Assembly (NCBI RefSeq): GCF_947495315.1
Contig: NZ_CANLYD010000004.1
Span: 310,001 to 374,000 of the forward strand
DNA from: an uncultured Aquimarina sp.
GTDB taxonomy: Bacteria; Bacteroidota; Bacteroidia; Flavobacteriales; Flavobacteriaceae
Direction: 5' to 3'
Length of the DNA stretch: 64,000 nt
Of the stretch, positions 8,511-17,224 are shown piece after piece (position 1 is the stretch's first letter; each line of letters starts with the position of its first letter). Both the position numbers and the translations under genes were made by a program. The notes beneath the pieces are model-generated. The model was given only the letters and a program-made list of their open reading frames with translations. It was not told where the DNA came from and searched no databases.

Positions 8511-8522
8511 TGATAATTATCA
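8511..8522. promoter_or_regulatory. Crp/Fnr-like palindrome TGATAATTATCA
   Basis: A perfect palindrome 61 bp upstream of the barrel gene start at 8449 on the minus strand. It differs from the TGATAAATATCA copies only in the spacer. Confidence 0.58.
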
Positions 8523-8729
8523 TTTAAGGCCGACGCAGTCAGTAAAGATTAATCATTTAAGGAGAGAAATATTTTACTCAATAAAAAGTGAATTACGATT
8601 CTGATGTTCAGAAAAATAAACTAAACAATTTTAGCGTTTAATGCCTTTGTAAACAGGATAATTTATATTTGATTGAATTAGGAATACATAAGATAACAGA
8701 AACTTTTTAGACTTTAAATCTTGTGATTA

Positions 8730-9218
8730 TCAATACCCAACCTTTTTTTTAACAGAAGGTACTTCCCATTGGATCATTTCTTTCAGAAATTCATCTACTT
8801 TTTCCGTAATTACTTTTTCTGTTACCATTTCTGGAGCGTATATACCCAATTCTATCACATTGCTTTCTTGGGGTGTGTTTTCAATCTCAGGAAATAGCAT
8901 AAAAATATAGATATCACCATTATAGGATTGGGAGAAGATTAATGCACCACCTGGTAAAAACTGAAATGCAGGTATCTGATTGGTACAATCCATCAATTCT
9001 TCCGGAAACGAATCAAAAGTGATATTGACCGCTTCATTATTATGGATCCAACTCAATTCTTGTACTTTCCAACCAATATCATACAGCTTTACAATGGTTT
9101 TTAAGGTTTTAAGAAGCAACGTTTTAGTTTTTGTTTTCCAAAGTAATCTTTTGTCCACAACGGTTTTAATTGAAGTTCTATAATCATTTACACGTTCTTC
9201 GAGATGTTCAATTTTCAT
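8730..9218 (-). CDS. Hypothetical protein, fourth gene of the Mla-like operon
   Basis: A 162-residue soluble protein with no signal peptide and no membrane helix. The N-terminal third is helical and basic (residues 1-50). The middle is strand-rich with FQFLPGGALIFSQSYNGDIYIFMLFPE. The C-terminus is helical and acidic (VTEKVDEFLKEMIQWE). It begins 16 bp after the stop of the MCE gene and ends the four-gene operon 11774-8730, so a role beside the lipid transporter is plausible. I recognise no family. A cytoplasmic STAS-type MlaB would be expected in this slot, but the sequence does not look like STAS. Confidence 0.6.
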   Translation of the reverse strand: MKIEHLEERVNDYRTSIKTVVDKRLLWKTKTKTLLLKTLKTIVKLYDIGWKVQELSWIHNNEAVNITFDSFPEELMDCTNQIPAFQFLPGGALIFSQSYNGDIYIFMLFPEIENTPQESNVIELGIYAPEMVTEKVITEKVDEFLKEMIQWEVPSVKKKVGY

Positions 9219-9234
9219 ATCATCGGTTTTACGA

Positions 9235-10212
9235 TTAATTCTTCTTTTTCTTTTCTTCTTTTTCTTGTTTTTTGAAATATCCTCTGAAGAAGAAATTGTG
9301 TTTCAGCGCTTCCATATTTTGATTAAATCGATCTGTTCCCTCTTTTATATTATTCATTGTAGAGTCTATATTCTTAACTAAGGATTGATCTTCTGTTAAA
9401 TAATGTAAAGCACCTTTTCCAGAAACAACTCCTTTTAAAACAGAATCAAGATTTTTAGTAACTGCACCTATATCTACACTGGATTGCTCTAAATTATCGA
9501 TGATCGTCTTCATTTTTTGACCAGATATACTATCCGTTAGCAGAACACCAGCAACACTTTCATTTTTATTAATAGACGAAACAATATCATTTAGTTCATT
9601 AATTGCTTTTGATGCTCCAGTACTGGTTTTTTTTAGTTGAAAGATCGTCTGTTTTAAGTCTTGCGCCATAGTTGAATCATTGATCAATAATCCCAGTGTT
9701 CCTTTGCCTTCAATGATTTCGGTAGTTATTTTTAATAAATCAGCGGTCAGGAGAGCTGCATTTTCATTGGTAACGTTTAATGTAGTAAGCATGTCATCAG
9801 AACCAATTCTGCTATAGGACTGTATAGTATCTCCAGAAATCACTGATGGTAATTTACTCTCCCTAGGAATAATATTTACAATCATATTACCGACCAATCC
9901 ATCAGAACCGATAGTAGCTATAGCATCTTTTTTAATATGCTTTCTGATACTTTCTTCTACCATCATTTCGACCATAATCTGAGAATCACCTATCATCTCA
10001 ATCTTACTCACAGTACCTACATTTATACCGGAGTAGCGAACATTATTACCCAACTCCAAACCATTAACATTGGCAAATTGAGATTTGATCTTAATGCTTT
10101 TACTAAAAAGATGTTGTTGGTTTCCAACAAAATAAAGTGCTGTTACTAGTAGTAAGGTTCCCAGAACTGTAAAAACACCTAGTTTTAGTTTTTGTGAAGC
10201 TGATTTTTGCAT
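9235..10212 (-). CDS. MlaD/MCE-family substrate-binding protein
   Basis: A 325-residue protein. It has an N-terminal anchor helix (about residues 11-28, GVFTVLGTLLLVTALYFVG) and one MCE domain (about 38-115) with KSQFANVNGLELGNNVRYSGI and a GLVGNMIVNI strand. A long helical C-terminal region (about 150-310) follows, ending in a run of Lys/Glu. MCE proteins form hexameric rings that ferry phospholipids between inner and outer membrane with an MlaE permease and MlaF ATPase, both encoded just upstream here (22-bp gap). The long helical tail fits tube-forming MCE proteins. Confidence 0.87.
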   Translation of the reverse strand: MQKSASQKLKLGVFTVLGTLLLVTALYFVGNQQHLFSKSIKIKSQFANVNGLELGNNVRYSGINVGTVSKIEMIGDSQIMVEMMVEESIRKHIKKDAIATIGSDGLVGNMIVNIIPRESKLPSVISGDTIQSYSRIGSDDMLTTLNVTNENAALLTADLLKITTEIIEGKGTLGLLINDSTMAQDLKQTIFQLKKTSTGASKAINELNDIVSSINKNESVAGVLLTDSISGQKMKTIIDNLEQSSVDIGAVTKNLDSVLKGVVSGKGALHYLTEDQSLVKNIDSTMNNIKEGTDRFNQNMEALKHNFFFRGYFKKQEKEEKKKKN

Positions 10213-10234
10213 AATAACTAATTTTCTTTGTTCT

Positions 10235-10987
10235 CTAATGTTTAAAAAAAGCTTTTACCTGAGGATCATCTGATTGTGATAATTCCTTGTATGTTCCTTG
10301 TGCGTAATTTATTCCATCTACCAACAAAATGATTCTATTAGAAATCACACGGGCGCAATCAACATCGTGAGTGATGATCAAGGATGAGGTCCCGTATTTT
10401 TTCTGAATGCTACGCATCAATTGTATGATTTCTTTTGCAGTAATAGGATCTAATCCTGTAGTTGGTTCATCGTATAAAATAATTTTAGGTTTTAATATCA
10501 ATGCTCTTGCTAAAGCCACACGTCTTTGCATACCACCGGAAAGCTCTGCTGGCATTAAATCAATAGCATCCGCTAAACCAACATTTTCCAAAGCTTCAAT
10601 AATGAGAGCTTGTGTGGTCTCTTTCATTTTTAGTTTTTCCTTATGTCGGCGTAATGGGAACTCCAGGTTTTCTCGAACGGTCATCGAATCATATAAAGCA
10701 CTCCCTTGAAATAAAAACCCAATTTCCGTTCGTAATAAATCTAATTCAGTTTGCCCTAAAACAGTAATATCCTGACCTTTAATTCTTATACTTCCACTAT
10801 CAGCTTGCATCAAACCCACCAGGCATTTAATCATTACTGATTTTCCAGAACCTGATTTACCCATAACTACCAGGTTTTCTCCTTCAAATAATTGTAGACT
10901 AAACCCATTTAATACATGATTATCACCAAAACTTTTTCGTAATTCTTTGAGTTCTAAAATGGGCGATATTTCTGTAGCGTTTTTCAT
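10235..10987 (-). CDS. MlaF-type ABC transporter ATP-binding protein
   Basis: The ATG at 10987 (MKNATEISPILELKEL) gives 250 residues and leaves 4 bp after the permease stop. A longer reading would run back into the permease gene. Motifs: Walker A GKSGSGKS, signature ELSGGMQRRVALARA, Walker B IILYDEPTTGLDP and H-loop THD. SGGMQRR with DEPTTGLDPIT is diagnostic of the Mla/Ttg2A group. It powers phospholipid transport together with the MlaE-like permease and the MCE protein. The site TGATATTCATCA before the operon may control it. Confidence 0.88.
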   Translation of the reverse strand: MKNATEISPILELKELRKSFGDNHVLNGFSLQLFEGENLVVMGKSGSGKSVMIKCLVGLMQADSGSIRIKGQDITVLGQTELDLLRTEIGFLFQGSALYDSMTVRENLEFPLRRHKEKLKMKETTQALIIEALENVGLADAIDLMPAELSGGMQRRVALARALILKPKIILYDEPTTGLDPITAKEIIQLMRSIQKKYGTSSLIITHDVDCARVISNRIILLVDGINYAQGTYKELSQSDDPQVKAFFKH

Positions 10988-10991
10988 TATA

Positions 10992-11774
10992 TCAGATTTC
11001 AAAAAATATATCAGACACAAATACTGCGATAAAGTCAATAACAAATAACAGCATAGAGGTATAAACAACTGCGGAATTAGATGCCTCTCCAACTCCTGCG
11101 GTTCCTTTTTTACAATGATAGCCCTTATAACATCCCACGAGTCCTATAGCAAAACCAAAAAAGAATGATTTTATAGTTGCGGGAATGATATCACTGAATT
11201 TTATAGCATCAAAAACTTGATTAAAATATAGTTGATAGGATACAGCACCTTTTATATTTTCTATGATAGCTGATCCAAATAACGCAATAGCATCTCCAAA
11301 AATAATGAGCAACGGAAGCATTAGTGTCGTAGCTGTTATACGGGTGACAACGAGATATTTAAAAGGGTTTGTGCCAGATACTTCCATAGCATCAATTTGT
11401 TCAGTGACCTTCATAGAGCCTAATTCTGCACCTATCCCAGAACCAATTCGTCCTGCACAAATTAATGCAGTAATTACAGGGCCAATTTCTCTTACAATAG
11501 AAATACCAACCATAGAAGGCATCCAGGACTCAGCCCCAAATTCCATTAATGTAGGTCTGGATTGAAGGGTAAAAACTAATCCCAAAATAAAACCGGTAAC
11601 ACCAACTAATAATAAAGATCGATTACCTATGTGATAGCATTGACGTAATAGTTCCTGAAACTCAAAAGGCCTAGTAAATACTTCTTTAAAAAATCGGAAT
11701 GAAAAATATGACAAGTCGCCAATTTCTGTAAAAAAAGCTTTTGTTCTTTCTACTATTCTAAGTGATTGTGTCAT
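10992..11774 (-). CDS. MlaE-family phospholipid ABC transporter permease
   Basis: A 260-residue MlaE/YrbE permease with about five to six hydrophobic segments. Conserved stretches are REIGPVITALICAGRIGSG, ELGSMKVTEQIDAMEVSG and the terminal-half motif CYKGYHCKKGTAGVGEA, all typical of the family. It is the first gene of the operon MlaE-MlaF-MlaD-hypothetical (11774 to 8730), which should maintain outer-membrane lipid asymmetry. The start at 11774 is 54 bp from a perfect TGAT-N4-ATCA box. MlaB and MlaC equivalents are not in the window. Confidence 0.88.
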   Translation of the reverse strand: MTQSLRIVERTKAFFTEIGDLSYFSFRFFKEVFTRPFEFQELLRQCYHIGNRSLLLVGVTGFILGLVFTLQSRPTLMEFGAESWMPSMVGISIVREIGPVITALICAGRIGSGIGAELGSMKVTEQIDAMEVSGTNPFKYLVVTRITATTLMLPLLIIFGDAIALFGSAIIENIKGAVSYQLYFNQVFDAIKFSDIIPATIKSFFFGFAIGLVGCYKGYHCKKGTAGVGEASNSAVVYTSMLLFVIDFIAVFVSDIFFEI

Positions 11775-11828
11775 AGATGTAGTACTTAATATCTCTATAA
11801 AGATAGATTTGATGTTTTCTAATAAAAA

Positions 11829-11840
11829 TGATATTCATCA
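11829..11840. promoter_or_regulatory. Crp/Fnr-like palindrome TGATATTCATCA
   Basis: Perfect arms TGAT/ATCA, 54 bp upstream of the Mla operon start at 11774 on the minus strand. Confidence 0.52.
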
Positions 11841-11860
11841 GATTTATGTGTCTTAAAGAC

Positions 11861-11872
11861 TGATAATTGTCA
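11861..11872. promoter_or_regulatory. Crp/Fnr-like box TGATAATTGTCA
   Basis: A near-perfect palindrome (T/G asymmetry), 20 bp beyond the box at 11829-11840 and 153 bp before the metal-binding domain gene at 12026. It may serve the divergent plus-strand operon or act as a second site for the Mla operon. Confidence 0.45.
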
Positions 11873-12025
11873 TAGTTAAAGGGTCTGTATACTCCTATTT
11901 TTAGGCTGTTAAAATCTGATTATGAAATGAGTGATAAGAACGAAGTCGATAATAAGCGAAATGTTCTATGACGAATTCTGCCTGACGGCAAGGCAGGTCT
12001 GATAACTAAAAAATAAAAGGAACAG

Positions 12026-12298
12026 ATGAAAACAACTGTAGAAATTCAAAATTTAAAATGTAGCGGCTGTGAAAGTACAATAGCCAAAAAATTACACGCC
12101 CTAAAAGGAGTTAGAGATATATCCGTCAATACTAATGATTGTACGGTTTCCTTTAGTTATGATACGGATGATGGGATAGAAACTGTCCAAAAAGAACTAA
12201 CCAGACTCGGATACCCTTTGGTTAATGATGAAAATAATCTGGGTAGAAAAGCAAGATCGTATGTCAGTTGCGCTATCGGAAGAATGCAGAAGAGTTAG
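12026..12298 (+). CDS. Heavy-metal-associated (HMA) domain protein, CopZ-like
   Basis: A 90-residue protein whose first 65 residues form an HMA ferredoxin-like fold. It starts VEIQNLKCSGCESTIAKKL, with the metal-binding CxxC at about residues 13-16, followed by GVRDISVN and a terminal GYPLV strand. Such proteins bind Cu(I) or a similar soft metal and hand it to transporters. The C-terminal 20 residues are basic and contain one extra Cys. It heads the small plus-strand group 12026-13286. A metal transporter is not adjacent, so the partner is unknown. Confidence 0.85.
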   Translation: MKTTVEIQNLKCSGCESTIAKKLHALKGVRDISVNTNDCTVSFSYDTDDGIETVQKELTRLGYPLVNDENNLGRKARSYVSCAIGRMQKS

Positions 12299-12320
12299 TA
12301 TCATAAAAAGCACCTTCAAA

Positions 12321-12506
12321 ATGAAAGAAAAAGTACAAAGAAAAGCCACATCGAACACTGTTTATGGTTTAGGTATTATTGGAGCATTAATTTATTATAT
12401 AAGCTATGCCACAACTTTTTGGATGGGAGTGATAGGAATTCTTAAGGCTATTGTTTGGCCGGCCTTTCTGGTGTATGAACTTCTTAAATATGTGGGAGCC
12501 TCTTGA
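12321..12506 (+). CDS. Small hydrophobic protein, 61 residues
   Basis: The ATG at 12321 (MKEKVQRKATSNTVYGLG) is preferred to an earlier ATG that would overlap the HMA gene. Residues 15-32 and 36-55 form two hydrophobic segments joined by a short turn with FWMGV. The N-terminus is basic, so it is likely cytoplasmic. It lies 22 bp after the HMA gene and 24 bp before the BRO-N gene on the same strand. This kind of two-helix protein is common as an unnamed ORF in Flavobacteriia. No function is claimed. Confidence 0.6.
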   Translation: MKEKVQRKATSNTVYGLGIIGALIYYISYATTFWMGVIGILKAIVWPAFLVYELLKYVGAS

Positions 12507-12530
12507 TATTATTAGTCAAAAAAGTAAACA

Positions 12531-13286
12531 ATGGATACACAAATCACCAAAAAAGAAAGAGCTAATTATTTTCAGCAATTAACATCCATAGAAATTGATA
12601 ATCAAATATGGTTTGTTGCGGAAGATGTTACCGCTGTTTTAGAACTTGAAAATGAAAAAGAAGTATGGAGTTCTCTGGATCCGGAAGAGCGTTTTGCTAC
12701 AGAGATATATAGAGATGGTAAAAAGCGGAATGTGAATTTAATTTCAGAAAGTGGTTTATACGCTTTGATCTTCCGAAGTGATACCAGAAAGGCGAAAAAA
12801 TTCAGGAAATGGGTTACTAATCAAGTGTTGCCTTTGATTAGAGTTAGAGGATATTATAATACTAAGCGTTTAGAAATCCCCAATTTTGTAATTAGATTTA
12901 ATGACAATTGGGATCGTGTAGAACCAGGTTATTTTTCGGTGTTAAGTGAACTTTTTATACGATTATACGGACGTTTCGAACAGGAAGGATATATTTTACC
13001 TAGTTATGCATTGGATGGCAAAGAGATGAGACCCGATATAAGTGTAGCAATTCACTTTGATAAATATCTGAAAGAAAAGTTTCCTCAGTATAATCGTGAG
13101 TATAAAACGTATCAGCACAGACTTCCTAACGGAAAAGAAGTAGAGGTAAAACAATATAGTAATCATCTATTACCTATTTTTATAGCCTATATAGATAAAT
13201 ATTGGCTACCGGAATACGCAAGTGCATATTTCGAAAAACGAGATAAGAAAGCTTTAGAATATCTTCCAAAACTTTTAAAATCATAG
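12531..13286 (+). CDS. BRO-N domain protein with P63C-like C-terminal domain
   Basis: A 251-residue protein. Residues about 18-110 match the BRO-N antirepressor fold: IWFVAEDVTAVLEL near 28-41, LDPEER, LISESGLYALIFRS near 80-93, and ARKFRKWVTNQVLP-like spacing (KKFRKWVTNQVLPLIR). The C-terminal half (about 115-250) has VIRFNDNWDRVEPGYFSVLSE and PDISVAIHFDKYL, which resembles the phage-associated P63C domain. BRO-N proteins are usually phage or virus DNA-binding regulators. Here there is no prophage around it, and its last 6 bp overlap the convergent TauE gene. The role is unclear. Confidence 0.72.
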   Translation: MDTQITKKERANYFQQLTSIEIDNQIWFVAEDVTAVLELENEKEVWSSLDPEERFATEIYRDGKKRNVNLISESGLYALIFRSDTRKAKKFRKWVTNQVLPLIRVRGYYNTKRLEIPNFVIRFNDNWDRVEPGYFSVLSELFIRLYGRFEQEGYILPSYALDGKEMRPDISVAIHFDKYLKEKFPQYNREYKTYQHRLPNGKEVEVKQYSNHLLPIFIAYIDKYWLPEYASAYFEKRDKKALEYLPKLLKS

Positions 13287-14009
13287 ATTAGTAATGATAC
13301 TTGCTATTCCTATTCCGAGAATAAGGAATAATACAAATCTCCTGAATTGCTCTTGGGATATTTTATTTAAGATTTTCTTTCCAATCCAAGTACCAAGAAT
13401 GCCTACCACAATTAAAATCGGGATTAAATATAAAATTTCCTGTTTCATATAACCATTAAAATAGTATACAATAGTTCTACTAAAATCTACACCTAAATCA
13501 ATCATCGCAGAAGTGGCGATAAATTTATCTTTATTCATTTTGAAAGCTGTCATTGTGATTCCTCTGATCGCTCCGCCTGTACCCAAAAGTCCTGCACTTA
13601 AACCAGACAAGGTACCTCCCAGAATGGCATTTTTTGTAGTAGGTTTCACTTTAAGTTGAGTGAAAACTAAGAATAAAAGACTCAGGGAAATAAGGAAAAA
13701 TCCAAGAAACCAAGTCAAGATTTTCGGATCAAAATATTTACTTAGATAAGCTCCTATAGAAACAAATAAAACTGCCGGAATACCTAATGAAAGAACTAAT
13801 TTTTTATCTAGTCCTTTTTTAAATAAGGCAATTTTGGTAACATTACTGGATAGGTGAAATAATGCCGTGAGTCCCAGTACAGATTGAAAATCTAAAAAGA
13901 AATTTGCTACAGGAACAAAGAATACTGAAGACCCAAACCCTCCAACAGTTCCTAATATTTCTGAAAGAATCGCAAGGATGATGAATATCGGTAAGTATCT
14001 ATCAAGCAT
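13281..14009 (-). CDS. TauE/SafE family (DUF81) membrane permease
   Basis: A 242-residue protein with about eight hydrophobic segments and family-type motifs: GTVGGFGSSVFFVPVANFFL near residues 20-40, GGTLSGLSAGLLGTGGAIRG near 130-150, and a terminal GTWIGKKILNKIS. Members export sulfite, sulfoacetate or related organosulfur anions, but the substrate cannot be read from sequence. It is transcribed leftward and overlaps the BRO-N gene by 6 bp at the 3' ends. The perfect box TGATAAATATCA at 14062-14073 lies 52 bp upstream of its start, which makes it part of the proposed regulon. Confidence 0.83.
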   Translation of the reverse strand: MLDRYLPIFIILAILSEILGTVGGFGSSVFFVPVANFFLDFQSVLGLTALFHLSSNVTKIALFKKGLDKKLVLSLGIPAVLFVSIGAYLSKYFDPKILTWFLGFFLISLSLLFLVFTQLKVKPTTKNAILGGTLSGLSAGLLGTGGAIRGITMTAFKMNKDKFIATSAMIDLGVDFSRTIVYYFNGYMKQEILYLIPILIVVGILGTWIGKKILNKISQEQFRRFVLFLILGIGIASIITNL

Positions 14010-14061
14010 ATCCCTAATTATATGTATACTTAAAAGTATGACGTATTACAATCATAATTTA

Positions 14062-14073
14062 TGATAAATATCA
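14062..14073. promoter_or_regulatory. Crp/Fnr-like palindrome TGATAAATATCA
   Basis: A perfect palindrome 52 bp upstream of the TauE/SafE gene start at 14009. It is the third identical copy in this region. Confidence 0.6.
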
Positions 14074-14404
14074 CATCGGTTTAGATGCAAAAAGATGTTA
14101 CCGTTCATTAGTGTTTCTATTTTTTAATTTATCTATCTATTGATAGTTATTTTAAAAGAATTATTATCAATAAGTCATAATCTGAAAAAAAATATAGAAA
14201 AAGCGCAATGAAAGACTGTAGTAAATGATGTTTTTGTTTTATTCTTAGAAATAAAGATTGTATTCAAAAAATAGATTTTTATAGTACGAGATATCATTAG
14301 TTGTATAGAAATTTTTGTTTTTAATTAGGATTTAAAAAATTAAGAAAATCTATTGAATTTTTTTCAGAGGTAGTTTGATTAATACTGTTAAGATTTTTTT
14401 TTGG

Positions 14405-14412
14405 TATATTTG
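14405..14412 (+). promoter_or_regulatory. Bacteroidetes -7 promoter box TATATTTG
   Basis: An exact match to TAnnTTTG, 31 bp before the start of the propeller regulator. A TTTG at 14374-14377 is rather far upstream to be the -33 element. Confidence 0.45.
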
Positions 14413-14443
14413 AGAGACTACCTTAGCTTAAATAAAGCACTAA

Positions 14444-17224
14444 ATGAATCGTATTTGTTTTTTATTTTTCCTATTTCAATTCTTTTCTTTTTCACAATCA
14501 ATTGAAAATAAGATTTTGCCAGAGATTATCCATTATGATACTAAAGATATGGGATTTGGAGCGCAATCTTGGGATATTGGACAAGACGAAAATGGAATTG
14601 TATATGTAGCAAATGAAAATAAGGTTTTAATCTTTGATGGAAGTGAATGGAATTCTGTGGCAACTAATAAAGCGATGGTTAATAGAAGCTTATTTGTTAA
14701 GAATAAGGATTCAATCTATTTTGGTGCAGATGGACATTTTGGATTGATAATTAATAACGATAAAGATGCTTATAAAGTTTCGTTATTGAACAACGTTAAT
14801 AAAAGTATTTCTGATAGTGCAGAAGAGTATTGGAGAATACACGAAATAGATGATGAGGTCGTTTTTCAGACCTTCAGTAATTTATATATTAATCAAGGTA
14901 ATATTATTACTAAAATACCTGCTCCTTGTTGCTTTAGATGGAGTTATAAAATAGATGGGGATCTATATGTAAATGATTATGAGTATGGTATTTTTAAATT
15001 ATCTGGAACAAGCTTGTTGCCAATATATAATAGTGATGAATTAAATGCTAGTATTATAGGGGTTACTAAAGTAGGTGAGGATTTAATTCTTATCAGTGAT
15101 ATAAAAGGACTATTTTCACTTAATAATAATAAAGTTGTTCCATTGGATTTTTCTTTATCTGAAGAAGTGAAAAAAGCGCAGATTTTCTCTTTTTTAAAAC
15201 TTGAAGATGGTAGGATTGCATTAGGAACGGTATCTAATGGATTGTATATACTTGATTTGGATAATGGGAAAACCGAGAATATTAACAAGTTAAAAGGATT
15301 ACAGAATAATACGGTTTTATCAATATTTCAGGATGATGAACATAATCTTTGGTTAGCATTAGATTATGGAGTCGATTATTTAAAATTAAACTCTTCTTTA
15401 AAGTACTTTTATGATTACTATGGCAAACTGGGAACAACATATGCTGCAATAAAAGATAAAGGCTTTTATTATATAGGTACTAATCAAGGATTGTATCTGT
15501 TGGATGGTGAATCTGCAGTTCAGGAAGAAGATTTTGAGCAATTATTAAAAGGACAAGTTTGGAACATCGTTTCTATAAATGATGAGATATTGGTCGGACA
15601 TGATACAGGCGCATACACTTTAAGTGAAAAAACAATAAGTAAAATGGGCTTTAGTAAAGGAGCCTGGGATTTTAGAAGTTTTAAGTATAAGAATAAAGAC
15701 CTTATTCTTTCACCACATTATAATGGAGTGTCGTTATATGAGAAAATTGATAATGATTGGAAAGAGTATCAACTTAAAGGGTTTAATAAATCGGTAAGGT
15801 ATCTAGAAATAGATCAAGATAATTATATATGGCTGGCACTAAGATCAGAAGGTGTATTTAAGTTTGGTTTAGATGATAGTAATAATACACTCATAAAGGA
15901 AGCTTTTTTCCCTCTAAGTGATTTCGAAGGAGCTGTTTTGTCAATGTCTAAGGTTAGAAAGCAAATTGTTATTACATCAGATTTTTATTCATACACATAT
16001 GAACCTGAAAATAATTCATTCGTTAAAAAAGAGCTAGGAAAGAAAAAGGGATATGCACCTCGTATTATTGAGAAAGGAGACGAAATCTGGTATGTAGATA
16101 ATAAAAGTATTGTAATAGAAAATGAAAAAGGTTTAATGAATCTTGAAGAACTTCAGGATCAATTGGTTCCCGATGTTTTAAATTCTTTTACACTAGATGA
16201 TACACATGAACTTATTCCGGTGTACGGTGGTTTCTCAGTGTATGTCAGAGATAATTTGACACCTATAGATAGTGCAAGAGAAGAGGTGCTAATTCGAGAT
16301 TTTGTATCAGTTAATAGTAATGTGTCATATTTAGAGAAGTCAGAAATACCTTTTCGGGATAATGACCTTAAAATAAGATATGCTTTGCCCATATATGGTA
16401 AGAAAGTAAGTTATCAATCAAAAATAAATGATGAGGACTGGAATGATTGGACAACTTCAACAGAACATACATTGTATAACCTGACTGAAGGAGATTATAC
16501 ATTCTATATCAGAGCTAAGTATGATGAAACTGTAAGAGAGTCTTCTTTTTTCTTTATAGTAAAACCGCCTCTATATAGAACTCCTTGGGCATATGGACTT
16601 TATTTATTACTGATTAGCGGGATAGTGTTTGTAGCATTTTCTATTAATCGCTATAAAATGAAGAAACAAAAAATTAAATTGCTTAAACAGAAAGAAGAAA
16701 AACTAAGTAAGCAGGAAGAAGAGTATAAAGCCCAGCAATTAGAACAAGAACGCAAAATTATAGAACTCAAAAACTCTAAACTAGAAGATGAAATAAAAGC
16801 AAAAAGTAGAGAGCTTACTCAAATCGCTTATGTAAATCTTAATAAAAATAAGATTTTGAAAAAGATTAGAGATAAAATTGTAAAAATCCAAGAGTCTCCT
16901 AATATTCGATCAAAAGATAGTAATTACATGGATTTAAAGAGACTTGTGGAATATTATATTACTGATAAAGAGAGTAAACTGTTCAAGATAAACTTTGATA
17001 AGTCTCATCAGGAGTTTTATGAAAGATTGTCCAAACAACATCCTGGTTTAACCTCGAAGGATTTAAGATTGTGCGCATACCTTAAAATGAATTTGTCTTC
17101 AAAGGAAATAGCTCCTTTACTTGGGATAAGCCCTCAAAGCGTAGATGTAAACCGACATAAGCTTAGAAAAAAATTGAATCTAAGTTCGGATAATAATTTG
17201 ACTCAATTTTTGGTAAGTTTTTAG
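14444..17224 (+). CDS. Membrane-spanning propeller/Y_Y_Y sensor fused to a LuxR-type DNA-binding domain
   Basis: A 926-residue regulator. In order: a signal peptide (residues 1-19), a periplasmic two-component-regulator-type propeller (about 25-630) with repeats such as DDEHNLWLALDYGV, and a Y_Y_Y domain (about 640-707). Then come one membrane helix (about 717-737), a charged coiled coil (about 740-805), and a C-terminal HTH (about 865-926) with LRLCAYLKMNLSSKEIAPLLGISPQSVDVNRHKLRKKL, given here in two joined pieces of a LuxR-like helix-turn-helix. No histidine kinase or receiver domain is present, so it may bind DNA directly from the membrane. Similar SusR-like proteins sense polysaccharides, but no such cluster adjoins it. 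Confidence 0.85.
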   Translation: MNRICFLFFLFQFFSFSQSIENKILPEIIHYDTKDMGFGAQSWDIGQDENGIVYVANENKVLIFDGSEWNSVATNKAMVNRSLFVKNKDSIYFGADGHFGLIINNDKDAYKVSLLNNVNKSISDSAEEYWRIHEIDDEVVFQTFSNLYINQGNIITKIPAPCCFRWSYKIDGDLYVNDYEYGIFKLSGTSLLPIYNSDELNASIIGVTKVGEDLILISDIKGLFSLNNNKVVPLDFSLSEEVKKAQIFSFLKLEDGRIALGTVSNGLYILDLDNGKTENINKLKGLQNNTVLSIFQDDEHNLWLALDYGVDYLKLNSSLKYFYDYYGKLGTTYAAIKDKGFYYIGTNQGLYLLDGESAVQEEDFEQLLKGQVWNIVSINDEILVGHDTGAYTLSEKTISKMGFSKGAWDFRSFKYKNKDLILSPHYNGVSLYEKIDNDWKEYQLKGFNKSVRYLEIDQDNYIWLALRSEGVFKFGLDDSNNTLIKEAFFPLSDFEGAVLSMSKVRKQIVITSDFYSYTYEPENNSFVKKELGKKKGYAPRIIEKGDEIWYVDNKSIVIENEKGLMNLEELQDQLVPDVLNSFTLDDTHELIPVYGGFSVYVRDNLTPIDSAREEVLIRDFVSVNSNVSYLEKSEIPFRDNDLKIRYALPIYGKKVSYQSKINDEDWNDWTTSTEHTLYNLTEGDYTFYIRAKYDETVRESSFFFIVKPPLYRTPWAYGLYLLLISGIVFVAFSINRYKMKKQKIKLLKQKEEKLSKQEEEYKAQQLEQERKIIELKNSKLEDEIKAKSRELTQIAYVNLNKNKILKKIRDKIVKIQESPNIRSKDSNYMDLKRLVEYYITDKESKLFKINFDKSHQEFYERLSKQHPGLTSKDLRLCAYLKMNLSSKEIAPLLGISPQSVDVNRHKLRKKLNLSSDNNLTQFLVSF

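Larger units (their letters stand above)
14010..14443. other. Divergent intergenic region without a gene
   Basis: A very AT-rich stretch between divergent genes. It holds the Fnr-like box at 14062-14073 and a TAnnTTTG-type promoter box at 14405-14412. I see no open frame with protein-like composition and no stable hairpin. Confidence 0.6.
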
